Source of the DNA: Acetobacter peroxydans
GTDB lineage: Bacteria; Pseudomonadota; Alphaproteobacteria; Acetobacterales; Acetobacteraceae
Assembly (NCBI RefSeq): GCF_006539345.1
Contig: NZ_BJMV01000002.1
Span: 124,001-188,000, forward strand
Direction: 5' to 3'
DNA length: 64,000 bases
Shown: positions 28,366 to 38,172 of the stretch, piece after piece
Position numbering within the stretch: the first letter of the stretch is position 1
Layout of the letters: each line of letters begins with the position of its first letter
Translations under genes and position numbers: made by a program
The notes under the pieces: model-generated
What the model saw: only the letters and a program-made list of their open reading frames with translations
What the model was told of the DNA's origin: nothing
The model's database searches: none

Positions 28366-29627
28366 CAGTTTTTCTCATCCGTCCCGGTGTTGTCGTTCTC
28401 GCGCAAAGCCTCGGCAACCAGTTCGGCAAAAGCGCGCGTAAGAGCGTCTCTCGGGGGGCTGTGGTGTTTGTGCTGGTGGATGGCGATAAAGATATCTTCC
28501 TCGCGCAGGTCCGACAGTTCACGGGCGGGGTCGATCAGGGCGGCAGAGTGTTCGCTCTGCGGGGTTACGCGGCGGATGCGCGTCAAACGTACGGGCTTGT
28601 TTTCCCGTGCCGCCAGAAGCCGGGCCTGCAACTGGGGCTCCGGGCCATCGACCTGAACCGCTATTTCAAGAAATGGCTGCCGCGCGCGTGGCAGATCGGG
28701 CAGGTCAAGCGCCTGCACTGCTCTGACAGCATCATCTGGTGAGAGAGCGCCCTGTTCGGGAATACGCAGAAACGCCACGGGGCGTGGAATGGGCAGGATG
28801 TCCAGTTGCGTGCCCGAGAGTTCGAGTACGGCCAGTGTGACGGCATGTTTGTAGGCCCGTTCGGCGGCGGATAGCGGGAATGGCGAGCCCGCATAGCGGA
28901 TCGGCATAGTCGCCTTCAGGGTTTGGGGGCGGTGGAGGTGGCCAAGGGCCACATAGGCGGCGCGTGAATCGAACAGGTCGGTTGCGGCGGCTTCCTCCCC
29001 CCCGATAACAAGACGGCGTTCTGACAGTTCGGAAACCTTCCCCCCCGCCACGTGCAGATGACCGCTCAAGACCATGGGCAGGCCGCCTGCCTTCTCGGCC
29101 AGCGCGGCCGTAACACGGGCATACAGTCCTGCGAGGCCATCAGCCTCCAGGTCGGAGGAGCGGCAGAAGGGAACGGCCGCGAGCCAGGCAGCTTGTATGC
29201 CATCGGCATTTTTCAGCGCGATGCAGATACGCTCCATATCCGGCACGCGTTCGTGGCGCGGCAGGCCACCGATAAGATGTACATCCGCATCAACCAGTGC
29301 GCCGGGCAGGTCTATGCGCAAGGCGCTGTCATGATTGCCACCGATGATAACGATCTGTAGCCGCGGCAGGCGCTGGCGAAGCTGCGCGATAAAACGGTAA
29401 AGCCGCTGCTGTGCTGGCACCGATGGATTGGCCACATCATAGATATCGCCCGTGACGAGCAAGGCATCGGCCTGTGTCTGCTCCAGCGTGTCAGAGAGCC
29501 AGGCCAGAAAGGCCTCGTGCTCGACCTCGCGCGTGTGGCCGAACAGTTCATGGCCCAGATGCCAGTCCGATGTATGCAAAAGCCTGACCGGCTTGATGGA
29601 GGTGCTGGCGGCGTGATCTGTTACCAT
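28365..29627 (-). CDS. sbcD: DNA repair exonuclease SbcD
   Basis: About 420 residues, the Mre11-type nuclease partner of SbcC. Metal ligands are visible in order: HTSDWHLGH near 18-26, GDIYD, GGNHD, SGHLH and GHLHRPQ. The ATG at 29627 gives a start just ahead of the first motif. An ATG 15 codons upstream (29672) is also in frame, but neither has a strong ribosome site. It forms an operon with sbcC. Confidence 0.95.
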   Translation of the reverse strand: MVTDHAASTSIKPVRLLHTSDWHLGHELFGHTREVEHEAFLAWLSDTLEQTQADALLVTGDIYDVANPSVPAQQRLYRFIAQLRQRLPRLQIVIIGGNHDSALRIDLPGALVDADVHLIGGLPRHERVPDMERICIALKNADGIQAAWLAAVPFCRSSDLEADGLAGLYARVTAALAEKAGGLPMVLSGHLHVAGGKVSELSERRLVIGGEEAAATDLFDSRAAYVALGHLHRPQTLKATMPIRYAGSPFPLSAAERAYKHAVTLAVLELSGTQLDILPIPRPVAFLRIPEQGALSPDDAVRAVQALDLPDLPRARQPFLEIAVQVDGPEPQLQARLLAARENKPVRLTRIRRVTPQSEHSAALIDPARELSDLREEDIFIAIHQHKHHSPPRDALTRAFAELVAEALRENDNTGTDEKN

Positions 29628-29814
29628 GGGGCGACGGCCTGACGGCAGGGCGGAAAAAACAGCATGCTTCATTATGAGGCAGGCGAATTGGGAAAGACAA
29701 CACCCCGGCTGGCAGGGTGGTCAGTTCGGCAGGGGTTCATAGGACGTTGCATGATGCGCGATTGCGGAGCATGTCTGCTTTCCGGATGGAACGATACACG
29801 ACATGGGAAACCGA

Positions 29815-30306
29815 ATGGCCACGCACTACGCAACCGTGACATGGGATCAACTGCACCGGGATGCCCGCACACTCGCGCGCCAGCTTATGCCGCTCATGCC
29901 GTTTAACGGGGTGGTGGCGATTACGCGCGGCGGCATGATTCCGGCCGCCATCATTGCCCGCGAACTCGGCTGCCGCGTGATGGAAACCATATCCGTGGTG
30001 TCCTACGAGGAAGAGGAACAGGGCGACCCCATGATTATCAAACAGCCTGATGCGGCTGGTGATGGCGAGGGTTTTCTTGTCGTGGACGATCTTGTTGATT
30101 CCGGCGTGACGGCCCGCCTTGTGCGCGAACGTCTGCCCAAAGCGGTCTTTGCCTGTCTGTATGCCAAGCCAAAAGGCCGGGAACTGACGGACTATTTCGT
30201 AACGGAAGTCTCGCAGGACACCTGGGTGCTGTTTCCCTGGGACACGGCGCCGCTTTTTGTGCCGCCGCTGGTTGATGGCGGGCGGGATGGCGATACGGCG
30301 GCGTAA
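29815..30306 (+). CDS. gpt: Xanthine/guanine phosphoribosyltransferase
   Basis: 163-residue purine salvage enzyme that joins PRPP to guanine or xanthine. It aligns well with E. coli Gpt from the first residues (VTWDQLHRDAR), with RGGMIPAAIIAREL and the PRPP-binding loop FLVVDDLVDSGVT. The C-terminal QDTWVLFPWD and FVPPL are also conserved. The ATG at 29815 fits the family start and has GGGA six bases upstream; an ATG at 29803 is in frame. A perfect GTGCTGGC/GCCAGCAC inverted repeat follows the gene (30313-30320 with 30356-30363). Confidence 0.94.
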   Translation: MATHYATVTWDQLHRDARTLARQLMPLMPFNGVVAITRGGMIPAAIIARELGCRVMETISVVSYEEEEQGDPMIIKQPDAAGDGEGFLVVDDLVDSGVTARLVRERLPKAVFACLYAKPKGRELTDYFVTEVSQDTWVLFPWDTAPLFVPPLVDGGRDGDTAA

Positions 30307-30353
30307 CTCCGTGTGCTGGCTGAAATTTTATCGGTTTTTTGATGTCGAGGCCC

Positions 30354-30381
30354 TTGCCAGCACGCGGCGGGGCGCTTAGGT
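30354..30381 (+). promoter_or_regulatory. Putative promoter of tRNA-Pro
   Basis: TTGCCA at 30354-30359 and TTAGGT at 30376-30381 with a 16-base spacer. The -10 box ends 12 bases before the tRNA. The -35 box overlaps the right arm of the inverted repeat that follows gpt. Confidence 0.45.
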
Positions 30382-30392
30382 TCGGCCTCGTT

Positions 30393-30469
30393 CGGGGCGT
30401 GGCGCAGCCTGGTAGCGCGCGTGTTTTGGGTACACGAGGCCCCCGGTTCGAGTCCGGGCGCCCCGACCA
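30393..30469 (+). tRNA. tRNA-Pro (anticodon TGG)
   Basis: 77 bases, acceptor CGGGGCG/CGCCCCG, D-arm GCGCAGCCTGGTAGCGC, anticodon stem CGTGT/ACACG with loop TTTGGGT, TTCGAGT loop and encoded CCA. Confidence 0.97.
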
Positions 30470-30492
30470 CTGCAGGAGCGGGGAGTCCCGAT

Positions 30493-30798
30493 ATGCCAGC
30501 TCGTCTTTACAAACAGTCTAAACCAGCCGGTCAGTCCGGTCTTGCGGGTACGCGCCGCTGGGTTCTTGAATATGGGCAGGGAGCCCCACGGCGGCAGGAC
30601 AGCCTTATGGGCTGGACAGGCAGCACGGATGCCCGCTCCCAGATCAAGCTTGCGTTTGATACGCTTGACGAGGCTCTGGCCTATGCCAAGCGTGAGCAGA
30701 TTGCCGTTGAGGTTGAAAAGCCCACCGAACGTCTGCGACGCCCCAAGGTCTATGCTGATAACTTCAAGTCTGACCGAATCCAGAACTGGACGCATTGA
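30493..30798 (+). CDS. NDUFS4-like complex I accessory subunit (ETC_C1_NDUFS4 domain)
   Basis: 101 residues that match the domain of the mitochondrial NDUFS4 (18-kDa) subunit: RRWVLEYGQGAPRRQDSLMG near 20-40, WTGSTDARSQIKLAF, then EALAYAKREQI and the terminal KVYADNFKSDRIQNWTH. In alphaproteobacteria the protein is an accessory subunit of NADH:ubiquinone oxidoreductase and acts at the cytoplasmic arm. It stands alone here between two tRNA genes, far from any nuo gene in view. GGGAG precedes the ATG at 30493. Confidence 0.9.
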   Translation: MPARLYKQSKPAGQSGLAGTRRWVLEYGQGAPRRQDSLMGWTGSTDARSQIKLAFDTLDEALAYAKREQIAVEVEKPTERLRRPKVYADNFKSDRIQNWTH

Positions 30799-30837
30799 TT
30801 TTCAGCGCCTTCGCCTTTATGCCTGAAAACCGGCAGG

Positions 30838-30914
30838 GCGCCCTTAGCTCAGTTGGATAGAGCAACAGCCTTCTAAGCTGTGGGCCGCTGGTTCGAATCC
30901 AGCAGGGCGCGCCA
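30838..30914 (+). tRNA. tRNA-Arg (anticodon TCT)
   Basis: 77 bases, acceptor GCGCCCT/AGGGCGC, D-arm AGCTCAGTTGGATAGAGCA, anticodon stem ACAGC/GCTGT with loop CTTCTAA, TTCGAAT loop and encoded CCA. It decodes AGA/AGG. Confidence 0.97.
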
Positions 30915-31017
30915 TATTTTCCATATTTGCTCAATAATGTCTCGTGCTCCGGGTGTCTGGGGCACCGGCTGCATTTTCGCTCTTGACGATACCTACAGCC
31001 GACCGCATTGCTTGCCC

Positions 31018-32172
31018 ATGCGAGTAGCTGCCATTCTTCTGGCTGCCGGTACAGGCAGCCGCTATGCCGCCACCACTGGCTCCCCCATTCCCAAACAGTA
31101 CGTGCTGTTGGCCGGGCGTCCTGTGATCCGCCACGCAGCCGAGGCCCTGCTGCCTCATGTGGCCTGTATCCAGCCTGTAGGGCATCCTGAATCCCTGTCC
31201 GATGCGCTGGACGGTCTGGCCATTCTGCCCCCGGTTGCCGGGGGCGAGACCCGGCAGGCAAGTGTGCGCGCAGGTCTTGAGGCGCTTGACCGCCTGCCCG
31301 CCGGGCAGAAGCCGGATCTGGTGCTGGTGCATGATGGCGCACGCCCTTATCTGACGCCGAAGCTGATCCGCAATGTGGTGGAGGCGCTGGCCACCCACCC
31401 TGGCGCTATTCCGGCGGTGCCCGTTGCCGATACGCTCAAGCGCGGCAAGGATGGCGTGATTGATGGCACCGTGTCGCGCGACAACCTCTTCCGGGCGCAG
31501 ACGCCGCAGGGCTTCCGTTTCCCCCTGTTTCTGGACCTGCACCGGGCCAGCGCGTCGCTCTCTGCGACGGATGATGCCAAACTGCTTGAAGATGCCGGTT
31601 TCAGCGTGGCGCTGGTGCCGGGTGACGAAGATAACATCAAGCTGACTTACGAGGATGATCTGGTGCGTCTGGAACGGCTGATTGGCCCGACACTGCTGCC
31701 GCGCGTGGGGCTCGGATACGATGTGCACGCCTTCGAGGAAGGGCGTCCACTGATCCTGTGCGGCATTACAGTGCCGCATACGCTGGGTTTGGCCGGTCAT
31801 TCCGACGCCGATGTGGGGATTCATGCCTTGTGCGACGCCATTTATGGCGCGCTGGCGGAAGGGGATATCGGCCGGCACTTCCCCCCCAGCCAGAATGAAT
31901 GGAAGAACGCCGACAGTGCGCGCTTTCTGGTGCACGCTGGTCAGCGTATCCGCGAACGCGGCGGTATGCTGATTAATGCTGACCTGACCCTTATCTGTGA
32001 ACGGCCGAAGATCGGACCGCACGCGCAGGCCATGCGCGAGCGTCTGGCCGCTCTGCTGGAAGTCGATGTGGAGCGGATTTCCGTTAAGGCCACGACATCC
32101 GAACGGCTGGGCTTTACCGGGCGTGAGGAAGGGATTGCCTGCGCCGCCACAGTATCTGTGCTGGTGCCCTGA
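31018..32172 (+). CDS. ispDF: Bifunctional IspD/IspF isoprenoid enzyme
   Basis: 384 residues. The IspD half (about 1-225) has [13 protein letters not shown] and VLVHDGARP and makes CDP-methylerythritol. The IspF half (about 228-384) starts [11 protein letters not shown], has GHSDADVG with the zinc ligands and ends near [15 protein letters not shown]; it forms the cyclic diphosphate. The two steps, normally separate, are fused in many alphaproteobacteria; the intermediate IspE step lies elsewhere. The ATG at 31018 fits the family start but has no clear ribosome site; a longer ATG at 30937 adds a non-conserved tail that begins 23 bases after tRNA-Arg. Confidence 0.95.
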   Translation: MRVAAILLAAGTGSRYAATTGSPIPKQYVLLAGRPVIRHAAEALLPHVACIQPVGHPESLSDALDGLAILPPVAGGETRQASVRAGLEALDRLPAGQKPDLVLVHDGARPYLTPKLIRNVVEALATHPGAIPAVPVADTLKRGKDGVIDGTVSRDNLFRAQTPQGFRFPLFLDLHRASASLSATDDAKLLEDAGFSVALVPGDEDNIKLTYEDDLVRLERLIGPTLLPRVGLGYDVHAFEEGRPLILCGITVPHTLGLAGHSDADVGIHALCDAIYGALAEGDIGRHFPPSQNEWKNADSARFLVHAGQRIRERGGMLINADLTLICERPKIGPHAQAMRERLAALLEVDVERISVKATTSERLGFTGREEGIACAATVSVLVP

Positions 32173-32195
32173 TCCGCCGGTTTTCCGGCAGGACG

Positions 32196-32244
32196 CCGGG
32201 CGCGGATTAAAAGGATTGCGCGGGCTGCGCCCGGTGGCTATTTC
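32196..32244 (+). promoter_or_regulatory. Possible promoter/terminator region before dusB-ntrBCYX
   Basis: TTGCGC at 32216-32221 and TATTTC at 32239-32244, 17 bases apart, could drive the operon. An inverted repeat CCGGGCGC (32196-32203) / GCGCCCGG (32227-32234) spans the -35 box and may end ispDF transcripts or bind a regulator. Both calls are weak. Confidence 0.35.
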
Positions 32245-32262
32245 TGCCTAATCTGTAGGCAT

Positions 32263-33336
32263 ATGGACATGACCGTGCAACCGCAATCCACACTGCGCCC
32301 GATTGATCTGGGCGGTGTCGTTCTTGATACCCCCGTGATTCTTGCCCCCATGTCGGGGGTTACGGACCTTCCTTTCCGTCGTCTGGCGCGCAGGCTGGGG
32401 GCAGGGCTTGTTGTCTCGGAAATGATTGCCTCATGGGCAATGGTGCGGGAAAACGATACCACCCTGCGTATGGCCGAAGTGGCCGATGCCGGAGGCCCCA
32501 ATGCCGTGCAGCTTGCCGGGTGCGACCCGGACGCCATGGCTGAGGCCGCGCGCATAGCCGTGCGGCGTGGCGCGGATATGATTGACATCAATTTCGGCTG
32601 CCCGGTGCGCAAGGTCGCTGTCGGGCAGATGGCGGGCTCCGCCCTGATGCGTGATGAAGTCGCCGCCGCCCGTCTGCTCAAGGCCGTGGTGGAGGCCGTG
32701 TCCGTGCCGGTTACGCTCAAGATGCGCATGGGCTGGGACCACCAGAACCTGAATGCCCCGGCACTTGCCCGCATTGCCCAGGATGTGGGTATTCGCATGA
32801 TTACGGTGCATGGCCGCACCCGCCAGCAGTTCTATAATGGTGTGGCGGACTGGGCATTTGTCAGAACCGTCAAGGATGCGGTCGATCTGCCGGTGATCGT
32901 CAATGGCGATATCCTGACTGTGGCGGATGCGCGCACGGCGCTGAGCCAGTCCGGGGCGGATGGTGTCATGATCGGGCGTGGCTGTTACGGCAGGCCGTGG
33001 TTTCTGGCTCAGGTGGCGCAGGCCCTGTGTCATGGTACGGAAGTGCCCGACCCTGACCTTGAGAGCGAAAAAGCCATTGTGCTGGAACATTACGGCATGA
33101 TGCAGGAACACTTTGGCCCACGGCCGGGCCTGCGTCTGGCACGCAAGCACGTCTCCTGGTATTCGGCCGGTTTGCCGGAATCTGCGGCGTTTCGGGCCGC
33201 ATTCAACCGTATTGAAACGGTGGAGGAGGCGCTGGACGCCATCACGGCTTTTTACGACCGCCAGATCGCGCAGGGCGCGGTGCGCGACCCGCGCCAGTCC
33301 CGTCATGACAATGCCGAGCAGGCGCACGCCGCGTGA
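32263..33336 (+). CDS. dusB: tRNA-dihydrouridine synthase B (NifR3)
   Basis: Flavoenzyme of 357 residues that reduces uridines in the tRNA D-loop. It is a TIM barrel with APMSGVTDLPFRRL near 26-40, INFGCPVRKV near 108-117 with the catalytic Cys, MRMGWD, HGRTRQQFY and NGDI/GRGCYGRPW for FMN binding. It is the first gene of the classical nifR3-ntrBCYX operon of alphaproteobacteria. The next gene starts within its stop codon (GTGA overlap at 33333-33336), so expression of the nitrogen regulators is coupled to it. Confidence 0.95.
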   Translation: MDMTVQPQSTLRPIDLGGVVLDTPVILAPMSGVTDLPFRRLARRLGAGLVVSEMIASWAMVRENDTTLRMAEVADAGGPNAVQLAGCDPDAMAEAARIAVRRGADMIDINFGCPVRKVAVGQMAGSALMRDEVAAARLLKAVVEAVSVPVTLKMRMGWDHQNLNAPALARIAQDVGIRMITVHGRTRQQFYNGVADWAFVRTVKDAVDLPVIVNGDILTVADARTALSQSGADGVMIGRGCYGRPWFLAQVAQALCHGTEVPDPDLESEKAIVLEHYGMMQEHFGPRPGLRLARKHVSWYSAGLPESAAFRAAFNRIETVEEALDAITAFYDRQIAQGAVRDPRQSRHDNAEQAHAA

Positions 33337-34475
33337 CCCTGCGCGGCGAGAAGGCGGAACCGAGCGGGCAGGCCGGGCCGGGGGCGGAAAGCCTGCTGGA
33401 CTTCCTGCCCGTGCCGTTTCTGGAAATCGGCGCGGATGATGCCATTCTGGCCGCGAACGTAGCGGCGGAGGAGTTTTTTGCCACATCACGCCAGCAGTTG
33501 ATGCACGCCGGCCTGAGAGGGCTGGCCCCGGCTGATCATCCCGTTTTTGTGCTGCTGGAGCATCTGCGCCAGCGCGGGGGGAGCGTGACCGAGCATGGCG
33601 TGGCGTTCAGTTCGCCGCGGTTTCACCATGATAACGTCAGTGTGCAGGCTGCGGATGTGCCTGATCATCCGGGTATTATCCTGCTGACATTCCACGTCAC
33701 GGCGGCCCCGCGCGCGCTCGACCAGCAGATGGCGCATCGCTCCGCCGCGCGGAGTGTGTCGGGCATGGCGGCCATGCTGGCGCATGAAATCCGTAACCCG
33801 CTTTCCGGGATCAAAGGGGCCGCCCAGCTTCTGGAACAGGCGGTGACGGCGGGAGACCGCGAACTGGCAACATTGATCTGCGAAGAAGTTGACCGGATTG
33901 ACGCGCTGGTGGAGCGCATGGGCATGTTTGGCGAGGCCCAGCTTGATCTGAGGCCCTTCAATATCCACCGCCTTCTGGAGCATGTCCGCCTGCTGGCCAT
34001 GAACGGTTTCGCACGGGGGTTGCAGATTCTCGAACGCTACGATCCCTCGCTGCCGCCGGTGTGGGGAGATCGTGACCAGCTTGTGCAGGTTTTGATCAAT
34101 CTGGTGAAGAACGCAGCCGAAGCCATGCGCGAAAGCGGGCGGGAAGGGCAGATCAGCCTGATCACGCGCTATCGCCCCGGTATCCGCGTGGCGGTTCCTG
34201 GTACGGATGAGTGGCGACACCTGCCGCTGGTGGTGACGGTGCGCGATACGGGGCCGGGGATTGATGAGACCGTCAGGCCGCATCTGTTCGAGCCGTTTAT
34301 TTCCACCAAGGCCAATGGCCGGGGGCTTGGCCTTGCGCTGGTTGGCAAGATCATGGATGACCACGGCGGCGCCATTGATGTTGAAAGCCGTCCCGGCCGC
34401 ACGGAAATCAGCCTGTACCTGCCTGTAGCGCAGGAAAACCAGATCGAAGGCGGACAGGAGAGCGGTACGCCATGA
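33333..34475 (+). CDS. ntrB: Nitrogen-regulation sensor histidine kinase NtrB
   Basis: Soluble kinase of 380 residues with an N-terminal PAS domain (about 20-125), the H-box [17 protein letters not shown] with His near 151, an N-box NLVKNAAEA, a G1 box DTGPGID and a G2 box NGRGLGLAL. NtrB phosphorylates or dephosphorylates NtrC according to PII state, the PII protein being possibly the one encoded at 10612-10950. The start is a GTG overlapping the dusB stop by four bases. The stop overlaps ntrC likewise (ATGA). Confidence 0.94.
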   Translation: MTLRGEKAEPSGQAGPGAESLLDFLPVPFLEIGADDAILAANVAAEEFFATSRQQLMHAGLRGLAPADHPVFVLLEHLRQRGGSVTEHGVAFSSPRFHHDNVSVQAADVPDHPGIILLTFHVTAAPRALDQQMAHRSAARSVSGMAAMLAHEIRNPLSGIKGAAQLLEQAVTAGDRELATLICEEVDRIDALVERMGMFGEAQLDLRPFNIHRLLEHVRLLAMNGFARGLQILERYDPSLPPVWGDRDQLVQVLINLVKNAAEAMRESGREGQISLITRYRPGIRVAVPGTDEWRHLPLVVTVRDTGPGIDETVRPHLFEPFISTKANGRGLGLALVGKIMDDHGGAIDVESRPGRTEISLYLPVAQENQIEGGQESGTP

Positions 34476-35926
34476 CCCCACCCCCCACCATTCTCGTCGC
34501 TGATGACGACCGCTCCATCCGCACTGTGCTGGGGCAGGCGCTGGGGCGCGCGGGTTATCAGGTGCGCAGCACGCCGTACGCTTCCACCCTGTGGCAGTGG
34601 GTGGAGGAAGGTGAGGGCGATCTCGTCATTACCGATGTGATCATGCCAGACGGCAGCGGGCTGGACCTTATTCCGCGCATAAAGCAGATCCGCCCGGACC
34701 TGCGGATTATCGTCATGAGCGCGCAATCCACCCTGACCACGGCAGTCAAGGCGACACAGCGTGGCGCGTTTGAGTATCTGGCCAAGCCGTTTGACCTCAA
34801 AGCTCTGCTGGCGGTTGTCGCGCGTGCGCTTACGACCTCTGCGCCCGATGCGGAAAAGGATAGCCCCGACGGCCTGCCGGAAGAGCGGCTGTCCCTGATC
34901 GGGCAGTCTGTGGTCATGCAGGGGATTTACCGGAGCATCGCGCGGCTGACGACATCGGATCTGACGGTCATGATTTCGGGTGAAAGCGGCACCGGTAAGG
35001 AACTGGTGGCCCGCGCCCTGCATGAATACGGCCGCAGGCGTAACGGCCCGTTTGTGGCGGTCAATATGGCCGCCCTGCCGCGCGAGCAGATTGAAAGCGA
35101 ACTGTTCGGTTTTGAGCGCACGGGGGCTCAGGGGCGTATGCCGGGCCGGTTCGAGCAGGCAACCGGCGGCACGCTGTTTCTTGATGAAATCGGGGATATG
35201 CCACAGGAGGCCCAGACCCGTCTGCTGCGCGTGCTGCAGGAAGGCGAGTTTACAACGGTGGGTGGCAACCAGCCCCTGCGGGCGGATGTGCGGATTGTGG
35301 CGGCCACCCACCGCGACCTGCGGCAGGCCATTCAGGCCGGGACATTCCGTGAGGATCTCTACTACCGCCTGAACGTGGTGCCCTTGCGTCTGCCCCCTCT
35401 GCGGGAGCGGGCGGAGGACATTCCCTTGCTGGCCCGGCACTTCCTGAACCTGTGTCGTGAGGAAGATGGGCGTCTGCGCCAGATAGACGATGCCGCTCTG
35501 ACCAGCCTGCAGGCATGGCGCTGGCCCGGCAATGTGCGGGAACTGGAAAACCTTATTCGCCGGGTGGTGGCGCTGCATTCGCAGGAAACCATTACCCGAG
35601 AACTGATCGAGACCGAACTGTTTGATACGGCCCCGGTTGGCGCGGCATGGCAGGAAGGCGAAGGGTCTGATACGGCGGGAGAGCCTCTGTCCGAGGCGGT
35701 TTCGCGGCATATTGCGCGTTATCTGGCCGCCGGGCGCGAGGGCACACCCCTGCATGACCTCCATGCCCAGCTTGTGGCAGAGGTTGAGCGTCCGCTGATC
35801 CAGATGACCTTGGTGGAAACGCGGGGCAACCAGATCAAGGCAGCGGCCATGCTGGGACTGAACCGCAATACGCTTCGCAAGAAAATTCGTGAGCTGGATA
35901 TTCCGGTGGTGCGGGGGGCTGGGTGA
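34472..35926 (+). CDS. ntrC: Nitrogen response regulator NtrC lacking the GAFTGA loop
   Basis: 484 residues: receiver domain (about 5-120; phospho-site Asp55 in VITDVIMPD), AAA+ domain (about 145-380; Walker A GESGTGKE near 169, Walker [10 protein letters not shown], arginine finger region [10 protein letters not shown]) and a Fis-type helix-turn-helix at the C-terminus ([20 protein letters not shown]). Where sigma-54 activators have ELFGHxxGAFTGA, this one reads [18 protein letters not shown], so the sigma-54 contact loop is missing. It should bind DNA and nitrogen signals but probably does not activate sigma-54. Some alphaproteobacterial NtrC proteins are known to lack the motif and to work with sigma-70. 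Confidence 0.94.
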   Translation: MTPPPTILVADDDRSIRTVLGQALGRAGYQVRSTPYASTLWQWVEEGEGDLVITDVIMPDGSGLDLIPRIKQIRPDLRIIVMSAQSTLTTAVKATQRGAFEYLAKPFDLKALLAVVARALTTSAPDAEKDSPDGLPEERLSLIGQSVVMQGIYRSIARLTTSDLTVMISGESGTGKELVARALHEYGRRRNGPFVAVNMAALPREQIESELFGFERTGAQGRMPGRFEQATGGTLFLDEIGDMPQEAQTRLLRVLQEGEFTTVGGNQPLRADVRIVAATHRDLRQAIQAGTFREDLYYRLNVVPLRLPPLRERAEDIPLLARHFLNLCREEDGRLRQIDDAALTSLQAWRWPGNVRELENLIRRVVALHSQETITRELIETELFDTAPVGAAWQEGEGSDTAGEPLSEAVSRHIARYLAAGREGTPLHDLHAQLVAEVERPLIQMTLVETRGNQIKAAAMLGLNRNTLRKKIRELDIPVVRGAG

Positions 35927-38172
35927 GTTCTGGCGTGAAACAGGGGGTGTTTACCCGTGCGCGTGCACGCTGGCTGTTGCGGGCACTGGAACGACGCAGT
36001 GTGGCCATAACGCTGGCCACGCTGGCGTTGTGTCTGGGTTTTGCAACCTTTGTGGTGCTATCGGCGGGGATGTCGTTCGGGCGTTATGCGCTGATTGAAC
36101 CGCTGGTGCTGTTCCTGAATGGTCTGGTGCTGGCGTTGCTTCTGCTCGCGCTGGTGATCCGGGTCTGGCCCATGCTGGTTGAACACCGTAAGGGGCTGGT
36201 GGGCGCGCGGCTGCATGTCCGGCTGGTGACGCTGTTCGGTATCGTGGCCGTGGCGCCTACGCTGGTTGTGGGGGTTTTCGCGACACTGTTCTTTCACTTC
36301 GGTATCCAGATCTGGTTTTCCGACAGGGTGAATACCGCGCTCAACGAGGCGCTTGAGGCCTCGCGCGGGTATCTGACTGAACATAACGCCAATATCCGTA
36401 CCGACGCGTTTTCCATGGCCAACTATATCATGGGCGCGCAGAACGAACTTTCCGCCAGCGGGACGGATCTGTTTCAGGATCATGAGGCGCTGAGCCAGAT
36501 GCTGGACAGTCAGGCCACCATGCGCGGGCTGACTGAGGCGCTGGTGTATGACCCCATTACCAATAAAGTGGTGGCGGCTGGCGGACTGATGAGCCACACA
36601 GCCAATTTTCTTCAGGAACTGCCGCCGCCTGCAGCCACGGTTATGGCCCGCTCGAACGACGTCGCCATTCTGGACTCGCCGGACGAGCGGACAGTGCGCG
36701 CGGTGGTGGAGCTGTCGCAGACCCCCGCTCTTATGCTCGTGATAACGCGGCTGGTGGACCCCGATATCCTTGAGCACATGCACCGCACGGAAAATGTTGT
36801 GGCGGATTACCGGCATCTGAACAGCAACAAGGCCAAGATCCAGCTCACCTTTGTCATGATTTTCGTACTGGTGGCGCTGCTGGTTCTGGCGGCGGCGGTG
36901 CTGATCGGTCTGGCGCTGGCTAACCAGATTGCCCGTCCACTGGGACTGCTCAGCGTTGCGGCGCGGCGGGTCAGCGAGGGCGATCTGGACGTGCACGTGC
37001 CCGACATCAACCGCGATGATGAAGTGGCGAGCCTGTCACGTGCCTTCAACAGCATGACGGAGGAGCTTTCCAGCCAGCGCACCGAGTTGATGGCCGCATA
37101 CAGCCAGATCAACGAGCGGCGCCGGTTTACCGAGGCCGTGCTGTCTGGCGTGTCGGCCGGGGTGATCGGGCTGGATGCGGAGCAGCGTATCGAGTTGCCT
37201 AACCGGGCGGCCAGCGTGCTGCTCCAGACCAGCCTGCTGGACGCCACGGGCGAGCCATTGGCGCAGCGCGTGCCCGAGTTCGCCAATCTGCTTCTGGCCG
37301 CCCGCGAAACGCCCGATCAGGTGCTGACGCAGGAAGTCCAGACCGGGCCTGTTACGAGCCAGCGCACATTGCTGGTACGTATCGGTGCCGAACTGCACGG
37401 CAGCGAGGTGGCGGGGTACGTCATGACGTTTGATGACATAACAGCCCTGCAACAGGCTCAGCGCAAAGCGGCCTGGGCGGATGTGGCGCGGCGTATCGCC
37501 CACGAGATCAAGAACCCGCTCACCCCCATCCAGCTCGCGGCAGAGCGGCTTAAGCGCCGTTTCCTCAAGGAAATTACCTCCGATCCCGAAACCTTCGTCC
37601 AGTGCGCGGATACGATCGTGCGGCAGGTGGGCGATATCGGACGGATGGTTGACGAGTTTTCGGCCTTTGCGCGTATGCCTCAGCCGGTTATGAAGGACGA
37701 GGTTCTTTCACGCATCGTGCGTGAGGTTCTGGTGCTCCAGCGTAATGCCCACCCTGAAATCCATTATCAGTTTGAGGTTGAAGGGGAAGGGCCGGTCGTG
37801 CGGTGCGACAGAAGGCTGATCAGTCAGGCGCTGATCAACCTTTTGCAGAATGCCGCGGATGCCATAGCGATGGTCAGCCGTGACGACGCTCAGAAGGCGA
37901 TAAAGGGGGAGGTGATGCTCCGTATCGCGCAGGATGACGGTACGAGCGCGCTGAGTGTGGCGGATAATGGCGTGGGCCTGCCTGTCGATGACCGGCACCG
38001 GCTGACGGAGCCCTACGTGACGCATAAGGTCAAGGGCACCGGATTGGGATTGGCTATTGTGAAAAAAATCATGGAAGATCATGGTGGAACCCTGCGTCTG
38101 GAAGACCGGGCGGAAGAAAGGGGAACCATGGCGATTCTGATTTTGCCGGTAAAGGACGATCATGGCGCATGA
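35923..38172 (+). CDS. ntrY: Membrane sensor histidine kinase NtrY
   Basis: 749 residues, starting at a GTG that overlaps the ntrC stop by four bases. Three membrane segments near the N-terminus (about 25-50, 60-85 and 100-130) precede a periplasmic stretch and a further segment near 305-330. HAMP (about 330-380), PAS (about 390-500) and the kinase core follow, with H-box [16 protein letters not shown] (His near 527), [16 protein letters not shown] and [12 protein letters not shown]. It is the membrane partner of NtrX, implicated in nitrogen and redox responses in relatives. Confidence 0.94.
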   Translation: MSSGVKQGVFTRARARWLLRALERRSVAITLATLALCLGFATFVVLSAGMSFGRYALIEPLVLFLNGLVLALLLLALVIRVWPMLVEHRKGLVGARLHVRLVTLFGIVAVAPTLVVGVFATLFFHFGIQIWFSDRVNTALNEALEASRGYLTEHNANIRTDAFSMANYIMGAQNELSASGTDLFQDHEALSQMLDSQATMRGLTEALVYDPITNKVVAAGGLMSHTANFLQELPPPAATVMARSNDVAILDSPDERTVRAVVELSQTPALMLVITRLVDPDILEHMHRTENVVADYRHLNSNKAKIQLTFVMIFVLVALLVLAAAVLIGLALANQIARPLGLLSVAARRVSEGDLDVHVPDINRDDEVASLSRAFNSMTEELSSQRTELMAAYSQINERRRFTEAVLSGVSAGVIGLDAEQRIELPNRAASVLLQTSLLDATGEPLAQRVPEFANLLLAARETPDQVLTQEVQTGPVTSQRTLLVRIGAELHGSEVAGYVMTFDDITALQQAQRKAAWADVARRIAHEIKNPLTPIQLAAERLKRRFLKEITSDPETFVQCADTIVRQVGDIGRMVDEFSAFARMPQPVMKDEVLSRIVREVLVLQRNAHPEIHYQFEVEGEGPVVRCDRRLISQALINLLQNAADAIAMVSRDDAQKAIKGEVMLRIAQDDGTSALSVADNGVGLPVDDRHRLTEPYVTHKVKGTGLGLAIVKKIMEDHGGTLRLEDRAEERGTMAILILPVKDDHGA

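Noticed and set aside
34169..35764. A 531-codon minus-strand frame opposite ntrB/ntrC
   Set aside because: Antisense shadow crossing two genes; codon pattern is explained by ntrB and ntrC.
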